Source of the DNA: Diplosphaera chodatii
Taxonomy: Eukaryota > Chlorophyta > Trebouxiophyceae > Prasiolales > Stichococcaceae
Reading direction: 5' to 3'
DNA length: 64,000 bases
Assembly (NCBI GenBank): GCA_032358165.1
Contig: JAALGY010000022.1
Location: 1 to 64,000, forward strand
The stretch's first letter is position 1; each line of letters begins with the position of its first letter. The notes beneath the pieces are model-generated. The model searched no databases. It was given only the letters and a program-made list of their open reading frames with translations, and had not been told where the DNA came from. The translations under genes were made by a program, and so were the position numbers. This document shows, in pieces, positions 32,387 through 44,800 of this stretch.

Positions 32387-34878
32387 ATGCGCATCTGCCG
32401 CATCACCATGCTGCATGGGGCAGTGGCAGGAGCAGCGCTTTGCATGGTGCTCTTCATCACCGGCAGCCGCAGACCCAGTCCGTCGGCGGTTCAGGAGGGT
32501 CGAATTGCACCCGGCTGGTACGGTCCTACGTTGGGTTACAATCTGTCCATGGCAGAGCTGCCGAAACAGCGCCGGGTGTGGTTGTACTCCTTGATTGGAA
32601 CAGACTTCCCAGGTAGTGCCCATTGCTGTCCAGCTGCTTTTGCCGAGCCACAAGGGATGTCATTTGTGCTACCATATCTGTGGTGCCCGCGAGCTGTTAT
32701 GCAGGTGCAGCCGTGCTGCTGTGCGGCTGCTGATGCATGTTGATCTGTGACAGGAGCTGCGATGCTGCTCCGACACTGGCTGCGTCACTACCAAGACCTG
32801 GGCTTCGGAAGCCATCAGATGCTATTGGTGGTGCACAGCAGCAACAACGGTTTGTCATCGCAGACATACTGATCTCTACATGACCAATTACTGTACTTAC
32901 AGTGCTGGCAACGAAGGCTGACCTGACGATCCTGCAAAAGGTGACATCCGTTGATGACGTGACACGGATCTGCCTGCTTGCCATTGCAGGCACCACAGCA
33001 GCAGGCAATCTGGCGCATGTGATCGGGATGCTGCATCATGAGGGCATACACTGTGAGCGCTGGGTTGGCACGCCGTACTCCTCAGACGCGCATCTAGAAG
33101 TACGACAATCTTGCTTGCATCGACTGCATGACTCCATTGGCCGGCTTGTGTTCTTGGCACCTGAGGTGCTGGAGGTTCAGATTGCGGGACCATGACTGGA
33201 CAATCGCCAGCTCTACTGCCGCAGATCAAGTTGCGGTTCCTAAACAGCCGTGTCACATCACCTCAAGACTGGATTGTCATTGCTGATAGTGATGAGCTGT
33301 ACGACTTCGATGCATTGGGACCTGGCATACAGGTTGGTATGCTGTCCAGAGTGTTGTGTGTTTCCACTGTACGTGACTCCAGCACACTGGCGACTTGCTA
33401 TCAAGAACAAGTGTGACTGGCGCCATGACCTGTGCGCTGATCAGTTGAACTACCGTACCATCACTTCCCAGGGGTATGTCAGTAGGCTGGAGGCAGCGGA
33501 CGCCAGCTTTGGGGTTGGCTTCCTGGTTGACAGGCAGGCTTCGGTGTGCACAGTCTGGTCAAAGTCCCTTGGAAACCACTGCTCACCAAAATGTGGACAG
33601 CAGTCTCCTGCTAGCAGTCGATGCACACATCGAAGCTGCATGGACTTACTGAATATAGTGCCTCTCCTGCAGGGTTGCCGAGGACGGCTCGCTGCCAGAT
33701 GTGCAGGCAAGCCCCAGCCTGGCAGATCAGTTTCGGCTGCACTGTGCAGTGGTCCGCCGCCTGACTTGCGGCTTCCCATGGAAGGTAGTTTGCTTGTTGT
33801 ATGAGTACTGCCAACGATGTCATCATCAGTTCTCAGCTCGCTCTCAGGGCCTGCACCCGACTCTAACATGTTCGTACTCACTCTGCAGTGCACAGGAAGT
33901 AGGGGGTTATAGGGCATCTGTCAGTGGTGCAGGTGGTGGCACACAAGGCGTACCTTCGCACCAACACCGGCAACCACCGGGCTGTGACTGCCCGCACGGC
34001 AGCGAGGTACTTCGGGCCGGCGCTCCCGGGTGAGCGGAGCCCCAGGTAGGCACCGAGTCAGCAGATGTATAGCTGAGCATCGAGAAGAACCTGAAGCTGG
34101 TGCCATGACAGAGGTGTTTCTACTTCACTTCCCTGATGGTATTGCAGCTCCTCGCCACTATGCTGCAGAAGTAGTCAATAAACATTGCGCCCTTTTCACC
34201 GCACCGTCAGCTACTGTCACCTGCAGGGGAGGCTTCCATGGCGCTGCGGATCTGTACAGCCTGACGCCCTATGCCGCCCATCCAGAGAGCTACGTCCGCA
34301 CCAAGCAGCAGCTGCCAGCGGCAGGCAGCCTGTGGCGGGCTGCACTGTACCACACGGCCATCGCTGCCATGCACTTCAAGTGGCACAGCGGTGTCGTCCC
34401 GAGGTGCTCCTCCTTCCCACTTCATGCTACTGTCTGCGTGTCCATGTGTCATATCGTGATGAGTTTGGCTAGGTTTGTGCATTGTGGCATGCCAGTGCTG
34501 CAGGGCTGCGTTCTCTTCCGAAATGAAATGCTGCCATGCATGCTGCAGTGCAACCAAACGCCTGCACTACTACCGCGGCAATGGCAGTGATGGGGTGCCA
34601 CGCTATGAGCACTTCATAGAATCAGAGAGGATACTGGCGAGGTTGAAGAATGGCAGCCTGCCAATCAAGGTGAGGTCTCATTCGAGTCTCCCTCATGAGT
34701 CTCCCACATTAGTTAGCTTCACACAGGACCTATATACTTCGGGTCCAGCATGGACTGATGAGGGTGCTGGTGTACTTGCTGACGTGATGCCAATGCTCTC
34801 TTGCAGAGTGCGGGGTGCATGAAGGAGATGCCATGGCGGGTAAGATCGCCGCCCACAAACAGGCCAATGTACATTTGA
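32387..34878 (+). CDS. Type II membrane glycosyltransferase (GT-A, family 2/92-like)
   Basis: Exon 1 (32387-32612) encodes a short basic N-terminus and the signal-anchor helix MLHGAVAGAALCMVLFITG. The lumenal domain follows with LLRHWLRHYQDLGF (~32765), AGNLAHVIGMLHHEGI (~33000) and DWIVIADSDELYDFDA (~33270), in which DSDE is the metal- and sugar-nucleotide-binding motif. Next come YVSRLEAADASFGVGFLVDR, AHKAYLRTNTGNH, GGFHGAADLYSLTPYAAHPE and ALYHTAIAAMHFKWHSGVVP, then RLHYYRGNGS. The layout (HWLxHY, DSDE, HFKWHSG) is that of secretory-pathway glycosyltransferases working on glycans or glycoproteins; donor and acceptor are unknown. Intron 33534-33672 has a GC donor. The final exon ends at TGA 34876-34878. 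ATG 32408 is an alternative start. Confidence 0.7.
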
Positions 34879-35094
34879 CAGGTGGATGCCCATCCATCCT
34901 GCAGACAGAGAGATTCCGAGTGCGATCCTACGGTAGTGACCAGTATACGGGTACCCCTTCGAAAGCTGACTGATTAACAGCTGCGCTACGCTACACAAAT
35001 CACCAGACCAGTGCTGAGTATCTGGCACTCACTCCTGCATGTGCAAGACGCTGCTGCCAACCAGCCCAACCAGCTATAACAGCTATATAACCAG

Positions 35095-36561
35095 CTATGT
35101 ATGGGCCAGACCATGTGTTCCAACCATGATGAAGAGACCCAGCGCGATGCACCCGAGCTCGCTGGCAAGTGACATGCCCACAAGCTTGTCCCTGCAGGTA
35201 GGTGGTATCGTGACCATCAGGGGACTCTTGTCCGGGAAGGCCTTGATGGCGTGCCACTTTACTTGCTGGGTTGACGATGCACATGTCCTGATGCACAGAA
35301 CCTTGTTACGTCAACATGGTTCTGCAAGGTGGAGCCCTCGTGTTCACTGCCATTTCCATGTCCCTACCACAGTGTCCAGACGCCGCGCCAGTACAAGATG
35401 ACACCCGTGATGGCGATAAGCGTGTAGACATTGGCACGCACATCGAACCGGCGGTCTGCGAGCGCCTGGCGCACCGCATCTCCCACTGCCTCGCCCACTG
35501 CCTGTGCAACCATGGCTGCCGAAGCCGCTCAGAGTCCACTTTGGTGGGAGTGATGCAAATGACGGTGGGCAAGGGCGCTCCACAGCCGGTGTCTGGCAAT
35601 TATGCGTCCAGACCTGGATGACAGAGCTCGGGCGCCTGCTGGTGACGATTGGGAGCAGCAGCCATACAGGACATCTGTGAGATGCCGGCACGCACCCCGT
35701 GCACCAGGTCCTGCGGCACCTCCACACGATGCTCGCCGCCATCGCCCTCGCCGCAGCGTCCCGCACCGCCACGAGGCGAGGGGCTGTCTTCGCCGCTGCT
35801 ATCAGGGAACAGCACATCCCAGTCAGCGGCAGGCCTGTACATGCTGGCGGCATCTGCACTGTGCATGAGATTCAGGGGACACTCTGCGGAGGTATACCAC
35901 CCGCATGCGTTGGGACTTTATCCGCACAGAGAAAACAGAGGATGTAGACAGTCACCTGCTACCGAGCTCTGCATTCAGACCGCCAGTTGCGCTGTGCCGA
36001 ACATAGAAGGTCAGGGTGCCGCTACCACCATGTTCCTGCGTCAAGGAGGTACCAGCCTCGTGATGCCAGCAGACCCTGCACACTGACTTGGATCGCAATA
36101 GGCAAAGAAGAGACACCACTTGATCCGAGACGGCATGTGTTGGCATCGCAGCTGCCTGAACACTGTAGCAGTTTGGCAGGGCTACCTTGCCGACATTGGA
36201 CCGGCTGGAGCGTGCCAAGCGGTGCACACTGGTGGTACGAGTGGCTGCGCGGTGTATACTGCGCACATCGCTTGACGGCCAGCTGCTGGTCGCCAGGGGT
36301 TCCTCAGTCACAGGTATCACTGTGGCTTCCTGGCGCATCGGCACTCAGTGAATGAGACTGTCTCAAGACTGCGATGCAGGCCGTCAGGGGAGCGACCAGC
36401 GTCACATTGACAAGTTTTGCGGACCTGGAGAAGCGGAGCGTTTGCATCGCCCTCTGCCGCGGGCTCGCTGTCATCAGAGTTGCGCTCAGTGCGCGGCATT
36501 GGTGCCGGATCGTGGCCAACGCCGCTGATGCAGCTGTGCAGCGCCGCAACAAATCATCCAT
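35095..36561 (-). CDS. Predicted two-helix membrane protein, unknown function
   Basis: The C-terminal part is firm. An exon ending at 35368 and the last exon 35191-35095 join in phase and read DVRANVYTLIAITGVILYW, RGVWTLWDKLVGMS and ELGCIALGLFIMVGTHGLAH, two transmembrane helices joined by a short polar loop. Before them lies an Ala-rich helix (AVGEAVGDAVRQALADRRF) and an acidic Ser/Pro segment (DVLFPDSSGEDSPSPRGG, ~35810). A further candidate exon (~36320-36190, bounded by CACAG and AAG|GTAGCC) and the start MDDLLRRCTAASAALATI at 36561 are probable but unproven. An open frame on the opposite strand at 36374-36583 competes with this model. The family is not recognised; such short C-terminal helical pairs occur in plastid and mitochondrial proteins. 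Confidence 0.45.
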
Positions 36562-37929
36562 CCGCAAGATGCTCAAAGACTAGCTGAGACAAGTAAGCAC
36601 CCGGATCACCACATGGTGAGTTGCCATGTGCGACTGCACATATCCAGCGAAGCTGTTGCACCGGCCGGAGACAGCATCCACCTCGATTACCTCACACCAT
36701 TGGCTCGCTAAACAGCAGCACTGTGGCTGCATGCTCCATCCGTAGTAATGCAGATAGTGCGCCTGCTGCGAGTGTGTTAGCACGTTGGTCACTTGGTCAC
36801 TCCCAGAATTCGGGATCCAATTCAATTAGGGGCCTAATTAACACACGCCAGCTTGGCCAGTTGTGCACAGCAGATCTTGTAATAGAACGCCACAGCGGGC
36901 AGGCGTGTCATGTGCGCACTTGCTGAATCTGCTGCAGTGGACCAACGCGATGCGTCACGATGGTGACATCGGATGATAGCACTGCCAGGAGGCCACAGCT
37001 GATTACTCGCCATACTGTAATGTTCTGCCCAAGGTGAGCAGCCCGCTCTCTGTGCGGTGCTCACAAGCCTATAGGTGACAGTTTGTTGCATTTCAGAGCC
37101 ATCGCCGCGCACTCACGGGCGCACGGATGGGGATGATGTGTGAGACAGTCAGATGATACACAGGTGCCATGCAACGCGGCGGCCTGAGCGCAAGACATCA
37201 ACAGTGCATTAGGGTGTGATGTACGATGCAGCATTGTTTCTAGGGTCTCATGGCGGGTGTGCTTGCCTGCCCTTGATTTGAGTCTGTGAGCCTACCGCAG
37301 CAGCGTGGCCCACTGGCGGCATGAGGCATCATCCGTCGTGCGAGCGCATGCACAGATCATTGACGTTCATGATATTAACGTGATAGCTGGGCCCGCCCGA
37401 AGTCTAGCACCTACCAGGGCATTGATGCATGATGTAGGAGGTTTGCCTTGCGCAGCTGCATGCCAGCCATTGCATGCATTCAGCCGGTGGGTACTCATGA
37501 ATGTGGACGCCTGCCAACAATGCTGTATCAGGTACATATGCAGGTCGTTTCTGGGCAACTAATTTTGATGTCCGCCCAACTTGTGCCCTGGTTTCCGACG
37601 CAGGCATCTGCAGGTGGAGCACGCACGGTGCACACACCGAGGTGACAGGACAGCGGTGCACAGTGCTCAGCCGTTGGGAGCCGAGGGCCAGATAGGCAGT
37701 CAGCGACGGTGGCACACCAGTATGTGAGGGCTTGCTCCGGCTCCAGCAACAGTAGCACGGTTGCATGGCGTGCCAGATTCCCCAGTCTAGCAGCACGACG
37801 CAGTCAAGCCAGTGGCTGCTGTGATGGCGAAGTGCGGTGGTATGTCACCGCCAAGTGCCTGAGGGCTGGCAGCTCAGACTTCGTGCTGCGCCGAAGTGGG
37901 GGCAGCACCCACATCAGGCCAGGTTGGCG
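36562..37929. other. Divergent intergenic region, 1.4 kb
   Basis: It lies between the membrane protein start and the EMSY-like start. Only short frames without recognisable content occur; 36775-36845 is AT-richer. It probably contains two promoters and 5' untranslated sequence. Confidence 0.35.
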
Positions 37930-40900
37930 ATGGCGGCGGCGGTGCACCCGACAGGCGAAGGCCTCGCGCGGCTGGGGGAGCTGCGAGAGGAAGCGTACAC
38001 CAAAGTGCTTCGTGCCTTCACGCAGCAGACCTTCCACTGGGTGAGCTCGTACAGCAGTGCCCTGGTGCAGCGGCTCTGGCGAGCACACCTGATGCGCCCT
38101 GGCAACAGTGCACGACAGGCGGTACAACGTCTCGAGGACGTGAACTGCCGTCTAGATTGTATTTTCCATGCAGGGCCGGGAGAAGGTGCTGGGCAGCCTG
38201 CGCAAGGAGCTGCAGATCGGCAACGATGCGCACGCGGAGATCATGGACTGCGTCCTAAGCGGCAGGGACCCTCCGCGCCTTGCCGCTGCTGCAGCCGTCA
38301 GGTCTGTGCTGTCGCCTGCTGTCTGCTGTCTGGATGAATGCAGACACCCTGCAGTGCATGCCCATGGATACCACGAAGATTAACCCGGTGCAGCTGCTCA
38401 GCACTGTTTCTTTGTGCATTCAGGGCGCCGGCCCGGCAGCAGCCGGGGGCGCCGCCGGGCATGGGCGCAGCCCAGGACCCCCATGCAGGCTATGCGCACG
38501 GTTACCCAGGGCCTGGTGGCCCGGCAGCTGCAGATGGCGGCAGCATGCACCGGCGGCAGCTGGGCGGGGATGCCAGGCCTCTGGGCATGCCGCCAATCCC
38601 CACCAGCCCGCCAGCCGGGGGAGGGTACCCTGCGCATCCGGCACAGCATCCTGGTGGTGGCGCGGGGCACCAGGGGCAGTGGCAGCGGGGCGGCCTGTCC
38701 CCGCACCAGCGCATGGCGCAGCAGCAGCAGCATGCGAGGCAGGCGCAGCATGGAGGCTATGTGCACCGGCACCCTGCAGAGCAGCTATCGGCGCCGCACC
38801 ACGGGCACTACAGCAGCCCCACAGTGGGACACCCGCAGCCCGGCGGCTTCCCGCAGCTGCCGCACCACCAGATGCAGCCGTCGCCCCAGGGTGGCCACCC
38901 AGGCGACTATGCCCCCACCTATGTGTCGTCCATGGGTGGCGGGCAGCCCCTGCCGCCGCAGCACCAGCAGCAGCGGTACGGGGGGCCGGGCGCCGCGAGG
39001 GAACTGTGGCCCCCCCAGCAGCCGGGCGGCCACCCGGCCAGCCAGCAGCAGCAGTACCACCATGGCGGCATACCAGGCAGCGGGGGCGGCGGCCAGTACA
39101 TGGAAGCCTATGGCCCCCCAGGGGAGCCCGGCTACGCCGCCTCCCCTGGGGTCGGCAGCCCGGGCCGGCCGGCAAAGGGCGGCAGCGGCAGCGGATCCGC
39201 CGGCGGACCGGGGCGGCCCGGCGGCCTCGGCAAGCCGGGGCGGGGGCGGCCGCCGCTAACCAAAAAGCGGCCCGCGTCGGACGGCGCCACCCCGCCCAAA
39301 CAGCCCAAGAAGAAGAAGGTGGGACGCCGACATGCTGTGCCGCGGCTCAACGACAGCCGCGGCGTCACATTTCGACCGCCCAAGCATCGGCAGCCTCGTA
39401 TCGTCAAGAATTTTGGATGAACAGCAACATCGGTCATGTAAAAATTCAGGCGCTTTGTGGTCGTCCGCAGGGCGAGGGCTCCCCTGCACTGCCTGCTGCC
39501 AGCGTCCAGGCGCCCATCGCAGCTGCAGCCGCCCTGAAGCTTGACCCCTTGCTGGGCCACAGGGTGAAGGTGTGCCATCACGATCTCCATGCAAGCTGCT
39601 TCCAAGTCCAGTGTACAGATGTGATGCTCGATGTGCACCTCGTGAGCTGAGCGCTGGTGGTCTCGCAGTAGCATCCACTGCTCATCCTGTGGCAGGTATA
39701 TTGGGCGGAGCACGGTGGCTGGTGGGACGGCGTGATCACCGACTTCAACGTGCTCACCGGCCAGCACTGGTGCGGTGCAGCCTGCTGACTGCTGGCCCTG
39801 CATGTATCCGATGCTGCAATGCTGATGTGGCACCTCACTCCGGTGTGTCAAAGTGGTTTTGGAACAGCACTGCTGTACCACTGCTGAGCACTGTGGCATA
39901 TCTCGCTGTCAGTCACCTTGGAACCGCACTGCATCTGCCGCTCTGCACGCAGTGTGGTGTACGAGTACGGCACGCCAGACGAGTCGTTCGAGTGGACCCA
40001 GATCCGGGGCGCGACGGGTGGCGAGGTGCAGGTCCTGGAGGACACCGTCGACCTGATGCAGGTGCTTTCCCGTCTTTGCGCTTGCATCTGTCGCCAGGGG
40101 CGGAGGACAGGTAGGCCTGGGTTTCGGCAGGGCCTTCCGAGCTGGCTGTCGGCAGGGCAGCAGTGCTGTTGGCGGCCAGCTGTCTTGTCAAAGTTGCAAG
40201 GTTCACACATAGCTGTAAAACACTGGCGACTGTGCCACAGGGCCGGCCGCATGGGGGTGGGGTGCCGCACGAACCCTTGCAGGCTGCAGCTCTGCAGCAC
40301 CCACCACCAAAGGCAGCAGCCAAGCCAGGCCGGAAGCCGAAGGCAGCCTTAGCTGCAGGTGCCGTACTTGGCCTTTACTCACCGCTGTACTCCACTTCGC
40401 TTACAGTATATGTTCGCAGCGCTGGTCCCAACCATGCTGCATGCCCATACAGCAAGCAATGGCGGCGGCGGCATGGGTGCCGTGCCCAATGGTCGGCACA
40501 CTCCGGCGGCCCGTGCACCGCTGCCCCAGGGCCGGCCGCATGTGCTAAACGGCCTGGGGCACGGTGATACCGCCTCCTACGGCACGATGGACGCCTATAG
40601 GCACGTCCAAGAGGCTATGAAGCTGCTTTGCTGTGACCAATGCTGTGGCACCTGACCATTTGCGAACTTTGCCGACACCTGACACGATGGCAAAGCTTAA
40701 GCCGGACAGCAGTTCTCTTGATTGCATTCTCCGGCTGCCACGCTGCAGGGAACAGTATGCACAGCACCCTGCGGCATCAGCTGTGGCACGCCAACAGCAA
40801 CACCAGCGGCCCCGGCAGCAGCCCCCGCCGGTGCGGGACGACGGCTACGGCTTCCGGGTCGTTGGACAAAACACTGACAGCGACTCTGACGAAGATTACT

Positions 40901-40932
40901 CAAATGGTGCGTGGCAGCAGACGCTGGCGTGA
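37930..40932 (+). CDS. EMSY-like protein with ENT domain, AT-hooks and Tudor/Agenet domain
   Basis: Nine exons join in phase to 632 residues: 37930-38040, 38174-38301, 38424-39318, 39471-39569, 39696-39769, 39953-40061, 40241-40358, 40420-40600 and 40749-40932. Residues ~1-75 form an ENT domain: ELREEAYTKVLRAFTQQ, then GREKVLGSLRKELQIGNDAH. Exon 3 alone encodes ~298 residues of Gly/Pro/Gln/His-rich disordered sequence ending in an AT-hook (KPGRGRPPLTKKRP) and a basic cluster (PKQPKKKK). A plant-type Tudor/Agenet domain follows: LLGHRVKVYWAEHGGWWDG, then CVVYEYGTPDESFEW. A second basic patch (AKPGRKPKAA) and the acidic tail NTDSDSDEDYSNG close the protein. Arabidopsis EML proteins read histone marks and act in transcription and immunity. 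Intron 40601-40748 has a GC donor. Confidence 0.9.
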
Positions 40933-41876
40933 TGCAGTTGGGCCTTCGTTGTGCTGAACGACGATCACACCATCTGTCAGGCTGTGCACCATGCACAGCA
41001 AAGCTGAACATCGCCTGTGCCTCATGCAGAGAGCTACGACTGACGTTTTCTCTGGAGAATGCTGGGTCTGCGGTCAACCACACCGCCGCTGCCCAGACTA
41101 TGTGCTGCAAGATTGTAGCTACACACCTGCACGGCTTCTGCCTGCCAGCTAGACAGGGAAGCAGCGCGCCAGCCGCCCACTCGTTGGAATTCTCAGTAGT
41201 GCAGTAGTGCACCCTGCTGTACAGCACTGGATGCTTGATGGTTTCCGGCCGCACCCGCACAGTTGTTTGCTGCCGATGCCGCCACTCTGGCACGGCAGGT
41301 AGACGTTGGCATATCAAGTATTGGAAACAGGTCGCCGTTGAAACCCCTGCCAGCTACGGTACTGGTCGAGTGAAGCAGTGAACCCTAGCAAGTACCGTAG
41401 TTTTGCTAGGTTACTGCATGAGTCACCTGGGCTGATCAAAACCGGGCACAGCGGGCACAGGACAAACCACAGGACCAGCGCTTGCACTCGTGCGACTGCG
41501 TGAAGCTAATTATGCTTGCCTTGATGCCGCATATGGCTGTTGTACTTTGCGTGTTGACTTGCGGAACAAACAGTCCGTAGGACTGCCATCACATCAACCT
41601 TTGACAAACGGGGTTGGAGCAGGGGGATTGCCGTTGTGCTCTCGACAGCGTGACTTGGCACATGAGGATCTATGAAAGCGCTAACGAACAATCATCGCAA
41701 TCTTTGCTCCGGAGCACCGTAGTCAAGCACCTTGGGTCAGGTTCACTCGCAGCAGGGAAGAGAGGGGTTCCGCGGCAGGCGGCTGCGGACCACAGCAACA
41801 GAAGAACGCGTCATTTAGCTGAAAGTTGCAGCCACCGGCTGTCCTTGGGGTTGACCTGCAGCACCGGTTGTGCAGC
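40933..41876. other. Intergenic region containing a pseudoknot-capable sequence
   Basis: About 940 bases separate the EMSY-like and pseudokinase genes. There is no credible exon. Interlocking inverted repeats at 41354-41410 are listed separately. Confidence 0.4.
41354..41410. repeat. Interlocking inverted repeats (H-type pseudoknot topology)
   Basis: CTACGGTACT (41354-41363) is perfectly complementary to AGTACCGTAG (41391-41400). CCTAGCAA (41384-41391) is perfectly complementary to TTGCTAGG (41403-41410). The second left arm lies in the loop of the first stem and its partner lies beyond the first stem, which is pseudoknot order; the arms share base 41391. Confidence 0.75.
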
Positions 41877-44800
41877 ATGGCAGCGGCAGACTGGCAGGTC
41901 GGCGGAGCACCTGCGCAGCGATCGCAGCTGCTGACCATCTCTGTCGTCGCCATCGGCGCTGCTGCCGGATTCAGCCTGGTGCACTGGTACATGCAGCCGC
42001 GGTCAGATGCAGCCCCGCCAGCCCTGGGCATCGGGTTACGAGACAGTTTGGCATGTCAGTCTTCGTGGGGATGGCTTGGCTGGTTGCCATCTCGAAGAGC
42101 CACAGGTATGCCTCTGCATGAAGGTATTCAGGGGCCTGCAAAGCGTTCAGGTGCATGATCTGCATCGTGTATGATGTTATAGCGCTGAGGCATACCAATA
42201 TCGAGCTGCCCTACAGACAGACAGTCCCCACCTGCTGCAGGAGCTTCGCTGCAAGTTGCGGCAGAGCGTCTGGCCGTGCTGGCCCGCTCCGCAGAGGCAA
42301 TTGACTTTGCCGCTCGTGTGCCACCGGAGAAGCGCACCAGCCTCGCGGGCCTTGACTGCAGGCAATCATCGCCAATGCCACTGACCTTGGCAAACCATGC
42401 CATTCGCTGCAGCAATCCTGCTAGAACAGCTGAAAGCCCTGGCATCGGGGTACACGGAGCGGAAGATTGTATACGTTGCGCTCGAGGGGTTCCCGATGTG
42501 CTTGCAGTCCCGGCAGTGACAGCGATGAGCCGCCTGCAATGCGGCAGCGCAGCCTTCCGCAGGCGGACGACCCCTTCAGCGAGGCAGACCTGGCATCGCT
42601 GCGGATCTGCAGCAGCAACCCCAACTCGCACGAGCTGAGCAGCCCCAGCGATGGCCAGGTGGGGATAGATGCGGCGGCAATGCCCGCCCCACGGCTGTGC
42701 TGCCTTCACCTGTTCTTACCACTTGGTAGGACAAGAGTCACGATGTCCAGTGTTTCAGGCTTGAAATTGCTTTCCAGTGCATGTCAAACGCAGTGGCACA
42801 GCACACGCGGGGATGCGAGCTGAGCAGGACACACATCTGACCCTCATGTGCCGCGCAGGTGTACAAGGCACTGCGGGGTGGGGAGCACCCCATCGCCATC
42901 CGCGAGATCCGCCACCAGCTGTCGGAGCAGGAGCAGGAGCAGCTGCAGCGCCTCGTCGACCAGCTGTGCCACTGCAAGGACAGGCGCGTCCCGCCATGCA
43001 ACAAGTTGCCTGCTGCGCCTCTGCATGTGCACGCAGGGGCAGGCTGCGGGTTCTATGTGCTGCATCTGCCTAGAGCCGCACGGTGAGCTACCGTGCCAAC
43101 CATTTTGCACGTCTGTGTCTGCTTCAGAGCGAGTGTCCGTTGTATGCAGGCACATTGTGCGGCTGCTTGGGTCGGCGCCCGTGCCCGGCGGTGTGCTGAT
43201 CGCGTCGGCGCTGCGTGCCATGCAGCGCCTGTCCAGTGCCCTGGCGGGGCCCCATGCAGAGGAGTTCCTGTGGTACAGACGCAGGTGCGCACAGCGGCGG
43301 CCTGCCACGCTGGATGCTGCTGGCTCACCACAGCATGCATGGAGTCTGCTGCACAATGTGTGGGCTGCCAATAGCTGCCGGCAACTGCACTAATTGAAGG
43401 GCCTGCGATCTTGCATCGGCTTGCTCAGGCAGCGGCGTGCCTGAGGCACGAGTACCTGCACGCATTCCTGCGGCTCATGTGCAGGCCCAGCGAGACGGCA
43501 GACACCGGCAAGCGGGAGCTGGGGCGCGGGCGGGACATCGCGCTGTCGGTCGCCCGGGGCCTGCAGTGGCTGCACGCCCACGACATACTGCACCAGGACC
43601 TCAAGCCGGACAATGGTGCGCTGCTCAGCGGCACATGCGCAGGATGGATGCATCTTGGGCCCCTGACAAACCCCCCAGATCAGACTCTGTGCAAGCCAGT
43701 CGGCACCTGCGTGGAATACTCTGCAAACCTTGCAAGGTGAGGATGCTGTCCCCCACGGCAAGGGGCGAGGGGTGTGACCAATTGGCGAGGTTCGGCACTC
43801 CTTGACGCCAGAGCCGCTGGATGCCGTGCAGTGCTGCTGGGACGGGGTACAGAGGTGCGGCTGGCAAATGCTGGGCTGGCGCGCTTCATGCGACACGACT
43901 ACATGGGCGCCGAGTCCAGCGTCGGCCCCTACACCTGGACGGTCCGTCAGTTATATGTGACCCACCACTAGGGGTGTGCTGTGCGAGGCGCCTGCAGTGC
44001 CAGCAGTGCTACCTTGGCCTGCCTGCCTCTGACTCAAACATGTAAATCAATGCTATGCGTCTGCATGTCTATCTCAGGCAGCTGCATGCAGCTGCATCTG
44101 GTGATGCCTTCGGCTTGTTGCACCTAGGCGCCTGAGATCATTCACGGCCTGCCGCCAACGCGCGCGTCTGACATCTGGTCCCTGGGCATCGTGCTGTACC
44201 AGCTGCTGACCGGCCTGCTGCCCACAGAAGACCGGCGGCGAAAGACCAAGTGCGTAGGGGCAGTGACCTTCCCTGCAAACCATCGGCTGCAGGCCCATCC
44301 ACTTGCCATTCACACAGCGACCAGCACAAGTTGACAGCCGGCTCCAAGCCCCTTCAGGTCATGAGGGTGCAGGTCCCTGACTGTTCCCAGGAACACTGCC
44401 AACACCATTGCTCGCTGCAGGGTGCCGGAGGACTGCCCGCAGGCCATCCAGGACTTGCTGTACCAGTGCCTGGACCGCAACCCCGCGGCCCGACCCACGG
44501 CAGCAGAGGTGCGTGCTGCAGGGTTCAGCGTGGTCGCATCCAACCCTGCAGTGTCGAACGATCATGTTTCTGCGGCAAATTGATGTCACACTGCCAGGTG
44601 CTGAGCCGCTGCACGGGCCATTATGCAGGTGTCTGGGCTGCTGTGCACGCCGCCAGAGCTGCTGCCCCGCGCGCTGCGGCAGCGGCCGGGCTACCACCCT
44701 CCGGCGGGCGCACCCGTGCAGGTCGAGCATGCAGCCATGCCTGCTAGCTCCTGTGCAACTGCTGAAGTGTCAGCCCCGCACCTGCATGCTGTAGCGTGAA

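Noticed and set aside
38280..39650. 456-codon plus-strand open frame, the longest in the window
   Set aside because: It is the wrong frame of the EMSY-like low-complexity exon. The Gly/Pro/Gln frame joins the ENT and Tudor exons in phase; this one does not and is Arg/Ala-rich shadow coding.
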